Source: Massilia niastensis DSM 21313
GTDB taxonomy: Bacteria; Pseudomonadota; Gammaproteobacteria; Burkholderiales; Burkholderiaceae_D
NCBI RefSeq assembly: GCF_000382345.1
Contig: NZ_KB908097.1
Location: 32,667 to 96,666 of the forward strand
Direction of reading: 5' to 3'
Length of the DNA stretch: 64,000 bases
Made by a program: the position numbers and the translations under genes. Of the stretch, positions 10,324 through 19,219 are shown in pieces. Positions within the stretch are counted from its first letter, which is position 1; every line of letters starts with the position of its first letter. Under the pieces are notes generated by a model. That model worked only from the letters and a program-made list of their open reading frames with translations. It was not told the DNA's origin and did not search any database.

Positions 10324-11878
10324 CCCCCTGATCCTGGCCATCGACAACGGCACCCAGAGCGTGCGCGCGCTGCTGTTCGACCTGCGCGGCGAGATCGTCG
10401 CCAAATCGCAGGTGCCGCTGCAGGCGTATTACTCACTGCATCCCGGCTGGGCCGAGCACGACGCCGACGGCTACTGGGACGCGGTGTGCGAAGCCTGCCG
10501 CCGGCTGTGGGACCTGCCCGGCGCCGACCGGGCGCGGCTGGCCGGCGTGGCCGTCACCACCCAGCGCGGCACCGTCATCAACCTCGGCGGCGACGGCAGG
10601 CCGCTGCGGCCCGCGATCACCTGGCTCGACCAGCGCCGCACCGACCAGGTGCCGCCCATCGGCCCGCTGTGGCGCGCGGCCTTCCGGCTGGCGCGGGTGG
10701 CGGACACGATCGACGTCCTGCGCGGCGAGGCCGAGATCAACTGGATCCGCGCGCACCAGCCCGACATCTGGCGGGCGACCGACAAGTTCCTGCTGCTGTC
10801 GGGCTACCTGAACTACCGGCTGTGCGGGCGCTTCGTCGATTCGTCCGGCTCGCAGGTGGCCTACCTGCCGTTCGACTACCGGCGCCTGCGCTGGGCCGGC
10901 CGCCGCGACTGGAAGTGGCAGGCGCTGGCGGTCGAGCCGCGCATGCTGCCCGAGCTGGTCGAGCCGGGCGCGCGCATGGGCGCGGTCACGGCCGAGGCGG
11001 CGCTGGCCACCGGGATTCCCGAAGGGCTGCCGCTGCTGGCCGCCGCCGCCGACAAGGCCTGCGAGGTCATCGGCGCCGGCTGCCGCGAGCCGCATGTCGG
11101 CTGCCTGAGCTACGGCACCACCGCGACCATCAACACGACCTCCACCCGCTATGTCGAGGTGACGCCCTTCGTGCCGCCGTATCCGGCCGCGATCCCCGGC
11201 GCCTACAGCACCGAGGTGCAGGTGTTCAGGGGCTACTGGATGGTCAGCTGGTTCAAGGAGCAGTTCGGCCACCACGAGCAGTCGCGCGCGCTGCTCGAGG
11301 ACGTCGCGCCCGAGCAGCTGTTCGACGAGCTGGCCAATGCGGTGCCGCCCGGCGCGATGGGACTGATGCTGCAGCCCTACTGGACCCCGGGCATCCGCGT
11401 GCCCGGGCGCGAAGCCAAGGGCGCCATCATCGGCTTCGGCGACGTGCATACGCGCGCCCACGTCTACCGCGCCATCCTGGAGGGGCTGGCGTATGCGCTG
11501 CGCGAGGGGAAGGAAAGGATAGAGAAGAGCAGCGGAGTGTGCATCACCGAACTGCGCGTCTCGGGCGGCGGCTCGCAGAGCGACGCGGCGATGCAGCTGA
11601 CGGCCGACATCTTCGGCTTGCCGACGTCGCGCCCGCACGTGTACGAGACTTCCGGGCTGGGGGCGGCGATCGACGCGGCGGTGGGACTGGGGCTGTATCC
11701 GGACTTCGGCGCCGCGGTGCAGGCGATGACGCGGGTGGGGAAGGTGTTCCACCCGGTTGCGGCGAACCGGGCGATCTACGAGCGCCTGTACCGCGAGGTC
11801 TACCTGAAGATGTACCGGCGCCTGCAGCCGATGTACCGCGATATCGCGCGCATCACCGGCTATCCGGGACAGGCCTAG
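10316..11878 (+). CDS. FGGY-family carbohydrate/polyol kinase
   Basis: A 520-residue kinase starting [22 protein letters not shown], the FGGY phosphate-1 motif. It also contains [27 protein letters not shown] and the signature region [24 protein letters not shown]. It phosphorylates a polyol or sugar with ATP; the sequence does not reveal which. It differs from GlpK enough that glycerol should not be assumed. The 8-base overlap with the GlpD-like gene indicates one operon. Its TAG stop shares the palindrome CTAG (11875-11878) with the stop of the convergent cyclase gene. Confidence 0.88.
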   Translation: MHDPLILAIDNGTQSVRALLFDLRGEIVAKSQVPLQAYYSLHPGWAEHDADGYWDAVCEACRRLWDLPGADRARLAGVAVTTQRGTVINLGGDGRPLRPAITWLDQRRTDQVPPIGPLWRAAFRLARVADTIDVLRGEAEINWIRAHQPDIWRATDKFLLLSGYLNYRLCGRFVDSSGSQVAYLPFDYRRLRWAGRRDWKWQALAVEPRMLPELVEPGARMGAVTAEAALATGIPEGLPLLAAAADKACEVIGAGCREPHVGCLSYGTTATINTTSTRYVEVTPFVPPYPAAIPGAYSTEVQVFRGYWMVSWFKEQFGHHEQSRALLEDVAPEQLFDELANAVPPGAMGLMLQPYWTPGIRVPGREAKGAIIGFGDVHTRAHVYRAILEGLAYALREGKERIEKSSGVCITELRVSGGGSQSDAAMQLTADIFGLPTSRPHVYETSGLGAAIDAAVGLGLYPDFGAAVQAMTRVGKVFHPVAANRAIYERLYREVYLKMYRRLQPMYRDIARITGYPGQA

Positions 11879-13272
11879 AGCGCAAGCGCATCGCGCATCG
11901 CTTCCCAGGCCGCGCCGACGCGCACCGCCGCCACCCGGTTGCGCCCGCCCGACTTGGCCTCGTACATCGCGCGGTCGGCGGCAATGAAGAACCCGCGCAG
12001 CTCGTCGAACAGGGTCGGCACGATGGTCGCCACACCCACGCTGACCGTGACCACGTTCGAGGTCGTGGCGCGCGGATTCGTCATCCCCAGCCGTTCCACG
12101 TGCGCCCGGATCGCCTCGCCCAGCAGGGCCGCGCCATCGTGGGCGGTGTCGGCCAGCAGCACCACGAATTCCTCGCCGCCGTAGCGCGCCGCCAGGTCGG
12201 TCGGGCGCAGCGCGTGCTCCTGCAGGGCGTCGGCGATGGCCTGCAGGCACAGGTCGCCGGCCGCGTGGCCCAGGCTGTCGTTGTAGCCCTTGAAGTGGTC
12301 GACGTCGAGCACGATCAGCGACAGCGGCTGGCCGCTGCGGATGGCGCGCTGCCATTCCTTGTCGAGCGTGGCGTCGAAGTGGCGGCGGTTGGCGATGCGG
12401 GTGAGCGGATCGGCCAGCGCGGCGAGCTGCAGCGCCGATTCGGACTGCTTGTGGTGGGTGATGTCGTGCAGCAGCACGACGAACAGCGGCTCGCCGCCCA
12501 CCATCGGGGTCAGGTTCAGGTCCATCGCGCGCAAGGAGCCGTCGCGCTGGACCAGCAGCACTTCGCGCGTGCCGCGGCAGCGCGCGGCCCGTTCCGGGTC
12601 GTCCCGGTGGGCGAAATAGGCGGCGTAGTCGTGGGCGTCCGGCGCCGCCAGCAGCTCGGCCAGGGGCGTGCCGGACAAATCTCCGCCGGCGGCCGCCAGC
12701 TGGCGCGCGCAGGCCGGGTTGGCGTAGACGATGCGGCCGTCCAGGCCGACCAGCATCAGGCCCTCGTCCATGCCTTCGACGATCATCTGCAGGCGCTCGG
12801 CGTGCTGCTTCTGGTTCTCGCTGCTGCTGCGCAGGCGCAGCTGGGCGCGCACGCGCACGCAGACCTCGGCCATGCGCACCGGCTTGGGGATGTAGTCGGC
12901 CGCGCCGATGTCGAAGCCGGCCACGATGTCGTCGGTTTCGCCGCAGGCGCTGATGAAGATGATGGGGATGTGGGCGGTGTCGGCCTGCCCCTTCAGGCGG
13001 CGGCAGATCTCGAGTCCGTCCAGGTCGGGCAGGATGACGTCGAGCAGGATCAGGTCGGGCTGGACGCGCGCGGCGATGTCGAGCGTACGCTTGCCGGTGG
13101 TGGCGACAAAGGTCTGGTAGCCCTGTTGGCGCATGGTTTCCTGCAGCATTCCAAGGCTGTCGGGAGCGTCGTCGACAATCAGGATCGCGGGCTGGCGCGG
13201 CGGAGTGGCGAACGCGAGGGCAGGGTGAATCATGGGTCGCTGGCATGGCCTCATCGGTGACGCCGGAATCAT
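11875..13272 (-). CDS. REC-PAS-GGDEF diguanylate cyclase
   Basis: A 465-residue response regulator that should make c-di-GMP. The receiver domain (about 28-145) has the DD pair in LIVDDAPDS, the phospho-Asp in [13 protein letters not shown] and Lys in YIPKPVR. A PAS domain covers about 160-280. The GGDEF domain (about 300-460) has active-site GGEEF and an RPTD I-site five residues before it, so product inhibition is likely. The first ATG is used; in-frame ATGs 18 and 39 bases downstream are alternatives. No adjacent histidine kinase is present. Confidence 0.92.
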   Translation of the reverse strand: MIPASPMRPCQRPMIHPALAFATPPRQPAILIVDDAPDSLGMLQETMRQQGYQTFVATTGKRTLDIAARVQPDLILLDVILPDLDGLEICRRLKGQADTAHIPIIFISACGETDDIVAGFDIGAADYIPKPVRMAEVCVRVRAQLRLRSSSENQKQHAERLQMIVEGMDEGLMLVGLDGRIVYANPACARQLAAAGGDLSGTPLAELLAAPDAHDYAAYFAHRDDPERAARCRGTREVLLVQRDGSLRAMDLNLTPMVGGEPLFVVLLHDITHHKQSESALQLAALADPLTRIANRRHFDATLDKEWQRAIRSGQPLSLIVLDVDHFKGYNDSLGHAAGDLCLQAIADALQEHALRPTDLAARYGGEEFVVLLADTAHDGAALLGEAIRAHVERLGMTNPRATTSNVVTVSVGVATIVPTLFDELRGFFIAADRAMYEAKSGGRNRVAAVRVGAAWEAMRDALAL

Positions 13273-13428
13273 ACCCCCAATGTCATCCCCTGGGGCAACT
13301 TTTGTTGCCCTTTATCCATGATCACCGTGTTTGTTGTTTGCCTACAACCAAGAGTTACAAGTCCGTGACAGCGATGCGGCGGCAGCCATGCGCCCCTGGC
13401 GGGACGCGGATGCCGCCGCGCCTGCAGC

Positions 13429-14622
13429 TTACAGCATGTCGGCGATCAGCTTGCCGAGGATGGCGATGCCTTCACGGATGCGTTCCGGCGGCACGGTCAC
13501 GAAGGACAGGCGCAGGGTGTTGGTTTCCGGCTCGTTCGCGTAGAACGGCGCGCCCGGCACGAAGGCCACGCGCGCGGCCAGCGACTGGTCGAGCAGCTTC
13601 ATGGCGTCGATCTGCTTCGGCAGGGTGACCCAGATGAACATGCCGCCTTCCGGACGGGTCCAGCTCACGCCGGCCGGGAAGTGCTCGCCCATCGCGTCGA
13701 GCATCACCTGGCACTGGTCGCCGTACAGCTTGCGGATGGTCGGGATGTGCTGGTCGAGGAAGCCGTCCTTGACCACTTCGTGCACCACCATCTGGGTCAG
13801 CTGGGCGGTGTGCAGGTCGGCGGCCTGCTTGGCCAGCTCGAGGCGGCGCACCAGCGGCAGCGGGGCGCACACGTAGCCGAGGCGGATGCCCGGGGTCAGC
13901 ACCTTGGAGAAGGAACCCATGTAGATCACGCCGTCCGGGTTCATGGCGACCATCTTCGGCTTCGGCTCGCCCTTGTAGCTCAGGGCGCCGTAGGGATCGT
14001 CCTCGATCAGCGGCAGGCCCAGGCGCGCGCAGGTTTCCACCAGCTCCAGGCGGCGCTCCAGCGACAGGCTGCGGCCGGTCGGGTTCTGGAAGTTCGGCAG
14101 CGAGTACAGCAGGCGCGCGCCCTTGGCCACGCCTTCGATCGACGACGGCACCAGGCCGTGTTCGTCGGTGTCGACCGACTTGAAGTCGGGACGGTAGACC
14201 GAGAACGCCTGCAGCGCGCCCAGGTAGCTCGGGGTCTCGACCAGCACGCGGCTGCCTTCGTCGATCAGCACCTTGCCCAGCAGGTCGAGCGCCTGCTGCG
14301 AGCCCGAGGTCATCAGGATCTGTTCAGGCAGGATTTTGCTGCCTTCCGTGGACAGCGAATTGGCGATCCATTCCCGCAGCGGGGCATAGCCATCGGTCGG
14401 GCCGTATTGCAGCGCGACTTTGCCGGTCTCGGTCAGCACCTTGTCGAACGCGGCCTTCATGCGTTCGACCGGGAAGGTGGCGGGCGAGGGCAGGCCACCG
14501 GCGAAGGAAATGATTTCCGGACGCTGGGTGATCTTCAGGATCTCGCGGATGAACGAGCTTTGCAGCTGCTCGGCGCGTTCCGAGAACTGCCACTGGATGG
14601 GGTTTGGATTTTCAATTTTCAT
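13429..14622 (-). CDS. PLP-dependent aminotransferase, 2-aminoadipate/LysN type
   Basis: A 397-residue fold-type I aminotransferase without a DNA-binding domain. It opens MKIENPNPIQWQFSERAEQL. It has the glycine-rich MTSGSQQALDLLGK, PNFQNPTGRSLS, the Asp/Tyr pair EDDPYGALSY and the PLP lysine in MGSFSKVLTPGIRLGY. The family transaminates 2-aminoadipate, branched-chain or aromatic amino acids; the substrate cannot be fixed here. The ATG at 14620-14622 is preferred over an extension of four residues. It lies downstream of ridA on the same strand; RidA removes the reactive imines that PLP enzymes release, so the pairing makes functional sense. Confidence 0.88.
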   Translation of the reverse strand: MKIENPNPIQWQFSERAEQLQSSFIREILKITQRPEIISFAGGLPSPATFPVERMKAAFDKVLTETGKVALQYGPTDGYAPLREWIANSLSTEGSKILPEQILMTSGSQQALDLLGKVLIDEGSRVLVETPSYLGALQAFSVYRPDFKSVDTDEHGLVPSSIEGVAKGARLLYSLPNFQNPTGRSLSLERRLELVETCARLGLPLIEDDPYGALSYKGEPKPKMVAMNPDGVIYMGSFSKVLTPGIRLGYVCAPLPLVRRLELAKQAADLHTAQLTQMVVHEVVKDGFLDQHIPTIRKLYGDQCQVMLDAMGEHFPAGVSWTRPEGGMFIWVTLPKQIDAMKLLDQSLAARVAFVPGAPFYANEPETNTLRLSFVTVPPERIREGIAILGKLIADML

Positions 14623-14735
14623 TACTGATCTCACAGGCTCACATGAAGGGACCGCAGGTTATGCCGGACCATTATAAAGCACGCCGGGTAGGCGGCTTCT
14701 CCAGGGCCGGGCCGGATAAGCCCAGCCCGCTAGGG

Positions 14736-14760
14736 ACCTGTCCCGGCAGGCGGGACAGGT
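14736..14760. terminator. 9-bp perfect hairpin downstream of ridA
   Basis: Arms 14736-14744 and 14752-14760 pair perfectly around a 7-base GC-rich loop, 15 bases after the ridA stop in its direction of transcription. There is no U-tract. It could be a weak or Rho-assisted terminator separating ridA from the downstream aminotransferase. Confidence 0.4.
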
Positions 14761-14774
14761 TCAAGGGGTGACTC

Positions 14775-15236
14775 TTAGGCTACTTCAACAATCATCTCGA
14801 TCTCGACGCAGGCGCCGCGCGGGAGCGACGCCACGCCGAAGGCCGAGCGGGCGTGCTTGCCGGCATCGCCGAACACCTCGCCCAGCAGTTCCGAGCAGCC
14901 GTTGGTGACCAGGTGCTGCTCGTTGTAGTCCGGGGTCGAGGCGACCAGGCTCATCACCTTGACGATGCGCTTGACGCGGGCCAGGTCGCCGCCCACGGCT
15001 TCCTGCAGGGTGCCGATCAGGTCGATCGCGACCGAGCGCGCGGCGGCCTGGCCGTCGGCGGTGGTCTTGTCCTTGCCCAGGATGCCGGTGTTCGGGGTGC
15101 CGTCGGCGTTCTTCGAAATATGGCCCGAGAGGAACACGAGGTTACCGGTCTGTACGTACATGACGTAGGCGGCGACCGGCGCGGCCGGTGCGGCCAGGGT
15201 GATGTTCAGTTCTTTGAGTTTGTCGTAGACGGACAT
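14775..15236 (-). CDS. RidA/YjgF-family protein
   Basis: A 153-residue member of the YjgF/YER057c/UK114 superfamily, which hydrolyses enamine/imine intermediates. Hallmarks are FLSGHISKNADG, a long central AAARSVAIDLIGTLQEAVGG helix and the C-terminal RSAFGVASLPRGACVEIEMIVE, with Arg in the expected LPRGA position. The protein is longer than classical RidA (about 128 residues), matching the YjgF subgroup with an extended N-terminus. It precedes the aminotransferase on the same strand. Confidence 0.9.
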   Translation of the reverse strand: MSVYDKLKELNITLAAPAAPVAAYVMYVQTGNLVFLSGHISKNADGTPNTGILGKDKTTADGQAAARSVAIDLIGTLQEAVGGDLARVKRIVKVMSLVASTPDYNEQHLVTNGCSELLGEVFGDAGKHARSAFGVASLPRGACVEIEMIVEVA

Positions 15237-15333
15237 GGTTTTTTAGCGTTGCGGTGGGTGAAACCGATATTGTACGTCGTGCCTGAGCCGCTGCACATCG
15301 TTTTGCCGGGGTTGCCGGGATGGCGGCGCGAGC

Positions 15334-16242
15334 TCAGCGGCGCACCCCCATGCGGCGTCCCAGGAACACGACGCCGATCACGGCCAGCGCGAACAGGCAG
15401 TTCGCCAGGCTCAGTGCTTCGCCCAGCAGGACGGCGGCGCCCGCCAGGCTCAGGAAAGGCTGGACCAGCTGCACCTGCCCGACCCGGGCCACGCCGCCCA
15501 GCGCCATTCCGCGGTACCAGAAAAAGAATCCGATGAACATCGAGAACACGGTGACATAGCCGAAGCCGGTCCAGGCGAGCGCGCCGACCTGGGCCAGGGC
15601 GCCGATGTGCGGCCCGTCCAGCCACAGCAGCAGCGCGACCACCGGGCTGGACAACACCAGCGCCCAGCAGATGACTTCCTGCCCGCCCATCGTGCGCGAC
15701 AGCCGGCCGCCTTCGGCATACCCGACCGCCCCGACGGCGACGGCGCCGAACATCAGCAGGTCGGCCAGGTGCAGCGTGCCGCCGCTCTGCAGCAGCGCGA
15801 AGGCGGCCACCAGCGACGAGCCCAGCAGGGCCATCCACCAGAAGCCGCGCGAGGGACGCTCGTGGCCGCGCAGGGCGGCGTAGAGCGCCGTCGCCAGCGG
15901 CAGCACGCCGACCAGCACCGCGCCATGGGAGGCGGGCAGGGTGCGCAGGGCGATCGAGGTCAGCAGCGGGAAGCCGACGATGCAGCCGGCCGCCACCACG
16001 GCCAGCGGCCACAGGGCGCTGCGCGGCGGCAGGGCGGCCCGTTTCCAGGCCAGCCACGCGGCCGCCAGCAGGGACGCGCCCAGCGCCCGGCCCAGCGCCA
16101 CGAACAGCGGATCGAGCTCGGCCACGGCCATGCGGGTGAACGGGATGGTCAGGCTGAAGATGGCCACGCCCGCCAGGCCGAGCAGCATCCCGCGCGTCTC
16201 GTCGAGCGCCACGGGGACGGAAGGGCAGGTGGCGGCGGTCAT
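15334..16242 (-). CDS. EamA/DMT-family transporter
   Basis: A 302-residue integral membrane protein with about ten hydrophobic segments arranged as two five-helix EamA repeats. It begins with a short cytoplasmic head, then GMLLGLAGVAIFSLTIPF, and ends in a small basic tail. Family members export amino acids or other metabolites; no substrate motif is visible. It is divergent from a MocR regulator, with 102 bases between the starts that contain two direct repeats. This is the classic layout of a MocR-controlled exporter. Confidence 0.9.
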   Translation of the reverse strand: MTAATCPSVPVALDETRGMLLGLAGVAIFSLTIPFTRMAVAELDPLFVALGRALGASLLAAAWLAWKRAALPPRSALWPLAVVAAGCIVGFPLLTSIALRTLPASHGAVLVGVLPLATALYAALRGHERPSRGFWWMALLGSSLVAAFALLQSGGTLHLADLLMFGAVAVGAVGYAEGGRLSRTMGGQEVICWALVLSSPVVALLLWLDGPHIGALAQVGALAWTGFGYVTVFSMFIGFFFWYRGMALGGVARVGQVQLVQPFLSLAGAAVLLGEALSLANCLFALAVIGVVFLGRRMGVRR

Positions 16243-16288
16243 GGTTTCCCCTTGATGTCTGTTGGATGAAGGTCTATGCTAGCGCGGT

Positions 16289-16310
16289 GTCCCAGTACAG
16301 TCCCAATACA
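16289..16310 (+). promoter_or_regulatory. Tandem 11-bp direct repeat, probable MocR operator
   Basis: Two adjacent copies of GTCCC(A)-type sequence, GTCCCAGTACA at 16289-16299 and GTCCCAATACA at 16300-16310, differ at one base. They lie in the divergent intergenic region between the EamA exporter and the MocR gene, 34 bases before the regulator's ATG. MocR/PdxR regulators are known to bind direct repeats in such locations, so this is the likely operator for both genes. Confidence 0.6.
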
Positions 16311-16344
16311 CTTCGGCACATACTTTCTGAACTGTGATGGTGAA

Positions 16345-17754
16345 ATGACCAATACGCCTTTGCCCTTGTTGCTGACGCGCGAATCGGGCGAGCCGCTGGC
16401 CGACCAGATCGTGCGCTCGGTCGCCGCCCGCATCGACGAGCGCCTGCTGCGTCCCGGCGCGCGCATGCCCTCGATCCGCCAGTTCGCCAGCATCCACGGG
16501 GTCTCGGCGTTCACGGTGGTGGCCGGCTACGACCGGCTGGTGGCCCAGGGCTACCTCGAATCGCGGCGCGGCGCCGGATTCTTCGTGCGCGAGCGCAGCG
16601 TACCCGAGCCGCAGCGCGCGCCGGCGGCCAGGGAAGTCCCGGCGCCAAGCAGCCTCGATGTCGCCTGGCTGGTCCGCAGCATGTTCCGCCAGGCGCCGAT
16701 GCACCTGTCCCCGGGTACCGGGGTGCTGCCGCCCGACTGGCTGGACGGCCCGGCGGTCGCCAATGCGCTACGCGCGCTGAGCCGCCAGAACAGCGACAGC
16801 CTGCTGAACTACGGCACGCCGCAAGGCTTCCTGCCGCTGCGCCAGCAGCTCCAGCTCAAGCTGGCGGAAAGCGAGATCGACGCCGCGCCGGAACAGCTGG
16901 TCACCACGCTCGGCGTGTCGCAGGCGCTGGACCTGGTGGCGCGCGAATTCTGCCAGCCGGGCGACACGGTGCTGGTCGACGATCCGGCCTGGTTCCTGAT
17001 GTTCGGCTCCTTCGCCGCGATGGGCCTGAACGTGGTCGGCGTGCGCCGCCTGGCCGACGGGCCCGACATCGCCCAGCTGGCGCAACTGGCCGAACTGCAC
17101 CGGCCGCGCCTGTTCGTGATCAACTCGGTGCTGCACAATCCCAGCTCGACCTCGGTGTCGGCGGCCAAGGCCTTCCAGGTGCTGCGCCTGGCCGAGCAGC
17201 ACGGCTTCACCGTGGTCGAGGACGACATCTACAGCGACCTGCACCCGGGCGGCGCCACCCGCCTGGCGGCGCTCGACGGGCTGCAGCGGGTGATCTACCT
17301 GGGCGGGTTCTCGAAATCGATGGCGGCCAACCTGCGGGTCGGCTACATCGCCGCCTCGCGCGAACGGGCCCAGCGCCTGGCCGACCGCAAGATGCTGGCC
17401 ACCCTCACCACCAGCGACATCGGCGAGCGCGTCGTCTACAAGATCCTGCTCGAGGGCCACTACCGCAAGCACCTGGACCGCATCCGCACCCGGCTGGACG
17501 CGCTGCGGCCGCGCGCGCTGCGCCGCCTGGAGGCGCTCGGGATGCGCCCGGTTCCGGCGCCGGCGGCGGGCATGTTCGTCTGGGTCGACGCCGGGCGCGA
17601 CACCAACCTGCTGGCGGCGCGCGCCATGCAGGAAGACCTGCTGCTGGCGCCCGGCAGCCTGTTCTCGCCGAACCAGCTGCCGTCGACCTTCATGCGCGTC
17701 AACGTGGCGGCGCTGCAGGACGAGGGCGTGTGGCGTTTCCTGGAGCGAGCCTGA
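16345..17754 (+). CDS. MocR-type GntR transcriptional regulator with aminotransferase domain
   Basis: A 469-residue fusion. Residues of about 10-85 form a GntR winged helix (ADQIVRSVAARIDERLLRPG, then ARMPSIRQFASIHGVSAFTV). The remainder is a fold-type I aminotransferase domain with the PLP lysine in LGGFSKSMAANLRVGY. Such proteins bind PLP and an amino compound as effectors rather than acting as enzymes. The ATG at 16345 is chosen because the GntR domain begins just after it. It is divergent from the EamA exporter, its likely target, across the 11-bp direct repeats. Confidence 0.92.
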   Translation: MTNTPLPLLLTRESGEPLADQIVRSVAARIDERLLRPGARMPSIRQFASIHGVSAFTVVAGYDRLVAQGYLESRRGAGFFVRERSVPEPQRAPAAREVPAPSSLDVAWLVRSMFRQAPMHLSPGTGVLPPDWLDGPAVANALRALSRQNSDSLLNYGTPQGFLPLRQQLQLKLAESEIDAAPEQLVTTLGVSQALDLVAREFCQPGDTVLVDDPAWFLMFGSFAAMGLNVVGVRRLADGPDIAQLAQLAELHRPRLFVINSVLHNPSSTSVSAAKAFQVLRLAEQHGFTVVEDDIYSDLHPGGATRLAALDGLQRVIYLGGFSKSMAANLRVGYIAASRERAQRLADRKMLATLTTSDIGERVVYKILLEGHYRKHLDRIRTRLDALRPRALRRLEALGMRPVPAPAAGMFVWVDAGRDTNLLAARAMQEDLLLAPGSLFSPNQLPSTFMRVNVAALQDEGVWRFLERA

Positions 17755-17916
17755 GGCGCCGGTCCAGTGCGGGGCCGAAGCTGGCGCCTATCAAGTTCGA
17801 CTACTTCATTTGAAATAGAAATCCTTCCGTCGAATTCAGGGGGCCAAGCCGTGCGGCTGTGGCTAATCTGCCTTGTGCAATCAGAACTTGTGTAGATTCG
17901 GGAAGGCACGATCGAT

Positions 17917-18131
17917 ATGCAAGTCACCCTTCAACAGGCGCAAGCAATCATCGAGGGCGCGCTCCCGCTCCCGGCCTCGACCGAAGTAATGGCGGCCTGA
18001 TGAGCCTCGCCGGCGGGATCTCTCCCAGGACGCGTGATGGCATCCTGATCGGCGCCATCGGCGTCTGCGGTGGCGCCGTATCCCAAGATAAAGAGATCGC
18101 ACAAGCGGGCGCAGCCGCCTTATCCGTTTGA
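17917..18131 (+). pseudogene. Decayed HbpS/GlcG-family (DUF336) heme-binding-like gene
   Basis: A first fragment (17917-18000) reads MQVTLQQAQAIIEGAL and then stops at TGA. A second fragment in another frame (about 18000-18131) reads LAGGISPRTRDGILIGAIG, continues GVCGGAVSQDKEIAQAGAAAL and stops. These are the N-terminus and C-terminus of HbpS/GlcG proteins, which are about 135-145 residues. The roughly 80 central residues are missing and the frame changes between the pieces. This indicates an internal deletion of a once-complete gene. It is the only recognisable content of the 431-base gap between the MocR gene and the SDR. Confidence 0.75.
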
Positions 18132-18185
18132 TCGCTGCCCATCTGCATACTTTCTTGTAGCGCCATTCAACGAAAGGAGCCTCAA

Positions 18186-18998
18186 GTGTCGAAGACAATC
18201 CTTATTACTGGCTCGGCGGTAGGGTTCGGCAGGGGCGCCGCCCTCGGCATGGCCAGGAACGGTCACAGGATCATCGCGACCGTTCATGTGTCGTCGCAAG
18301 TCACAGGTTTCCGGGAAGAAGTGGAGAAGCTTGGCCTGAAGGACAGAATCAGGGTCGAGCGCCTGGATTTGACCGATCCCTACGATATCGACCAGGCGCT
18401 CGGCTGGGACTATGACATCTTGTGGAACAACGCCGGCATGGGCGAAGCCGGTCCGGTGTGGGAGATTCCGCTGGACCTGGTGCGCAAGAATTATGAGGTC
18501 AACGTGTTCCTGCCGCTGGCGCTGACCCAGCGCGTGGTGCGCAAATGGATCGACCAGGGCAATGCGAGAGGCAAGAAAGTGGTGTTCACCTCCTCGATGG
18601 GAGGCCTGTTCACCCCGGCCAACTGGGGAACCTATGTGTCGACCAAGCATGCACTGGAGGCGATCGCGGAAGCCCTGCAGCAGGAGCTCGTTTCCTACGG
18701 GATCAAGATCCAGACGATCAACCCGGGCGCCTACTACACCGGCTACAACGAGACCATGGCGGACAACCCTTTCCGCTGGCTCGACGAGAAGAAGCATCTC
18801 ACCAGGCGTGCGGAACTACGCAAGGGTTTTGATGACTTCTTTGCAACACCGGAAGGCAAGATGGATCCCCAGGAAATGATCGACCGGATGATCGACATCG
18901 TTCCTGCGGATACTGGCAAGTTCCGGAATGTCGTGCCCAAGGTGATCGAGGATATGCTGAAGAAGCACCAGGTCGACGCTTGGGAAAATGCCATCTGA
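18186..18998 (+). CDS. Short-chain dehydrogenase/reductase (SDR)
   Basis: A 270-residue classical SDR. The cofactor motif is TGSAVGFGRG at residues 9-18, where TGxxxGxG is conserved. NNAGMG follows, then the catalytic Ser in TSSMGG and Tyr/Lys in YVSTK. The start is a GTG at 18186 preceded by AAAGGAG. The substrate is unknown. The gene directly follows the decayed HbpS-like gene; HbpS/GlcG and SDR genes often travel together in oxidoreductase clusters, so it may be the surviving half of such a pair. Confidence 0.9.
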   Translation: MSKTILITGSAVGFGRGAALGMARNGHRIIATVHVSSQVTGFREEVEKLGLKDRIRVERLDLTDPYDIDQALGWDYDILWNNAGMGEAGPVWEIPLDLVRKNYEVNVFLPLALTQRVVRKWIDQGNARGKKVVFTSSMGGLFTPANWGTYVSTKHALEAIAEALQQELVSYGIKIQTINPGAYYTGYNETMADNPFRWLDEKKHLTRRAELRKGFDDFFATPEGKMDPQEMIDRMIDIVPADTGKFRNVVPKVIEDMLKKHQVDAWENAI

Positions 18999-19008
18999 GT
19001 GGCCGGAT

Positions 19009-19036
19009 GGTGCGGCGCCTTTCATGACGCCGCACC
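19009..19036. terminator. 9-bp hairpin downstream of the SDR gene
   Basis: GGTGCGGCG at 19009-19017 pairs perfectly with CGCCGCACC at 19028-19036 around a 10-base loop, starting 10 bases after the SDR stop. No clear U-tract follows. It is likely the 3' end of the SDR message. Confidence 0.45.
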
Positions 19037-19219
19037 CATATTGCTGTTGACCGCGAGCGATAACGACTAACCGCATCCGCCCGGGACCCAAGGCCCTGGC
19101 CATGGCAAGTTTCGTGTTCTTCGCTGCGATGACGCCGGCCCTGTTTGCGCAGGCCACGCGTCATGAATGAATACGCCGCCCCTTGGTAGTTGTCCTGTCA
19201 CTATGCACAGGAGGAAAAC

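Noticed and set aside
19102..19170. 22-codon reading frame MASFVFFAAMTPALFAQATR that looks like a signal peptide, between the SDR and Kef genes
   Set aside because: No ribosome site, no continuation beyond the leader and no recognisable family; it may be a remnant of a secreted protein but cannot be supported as a gene.
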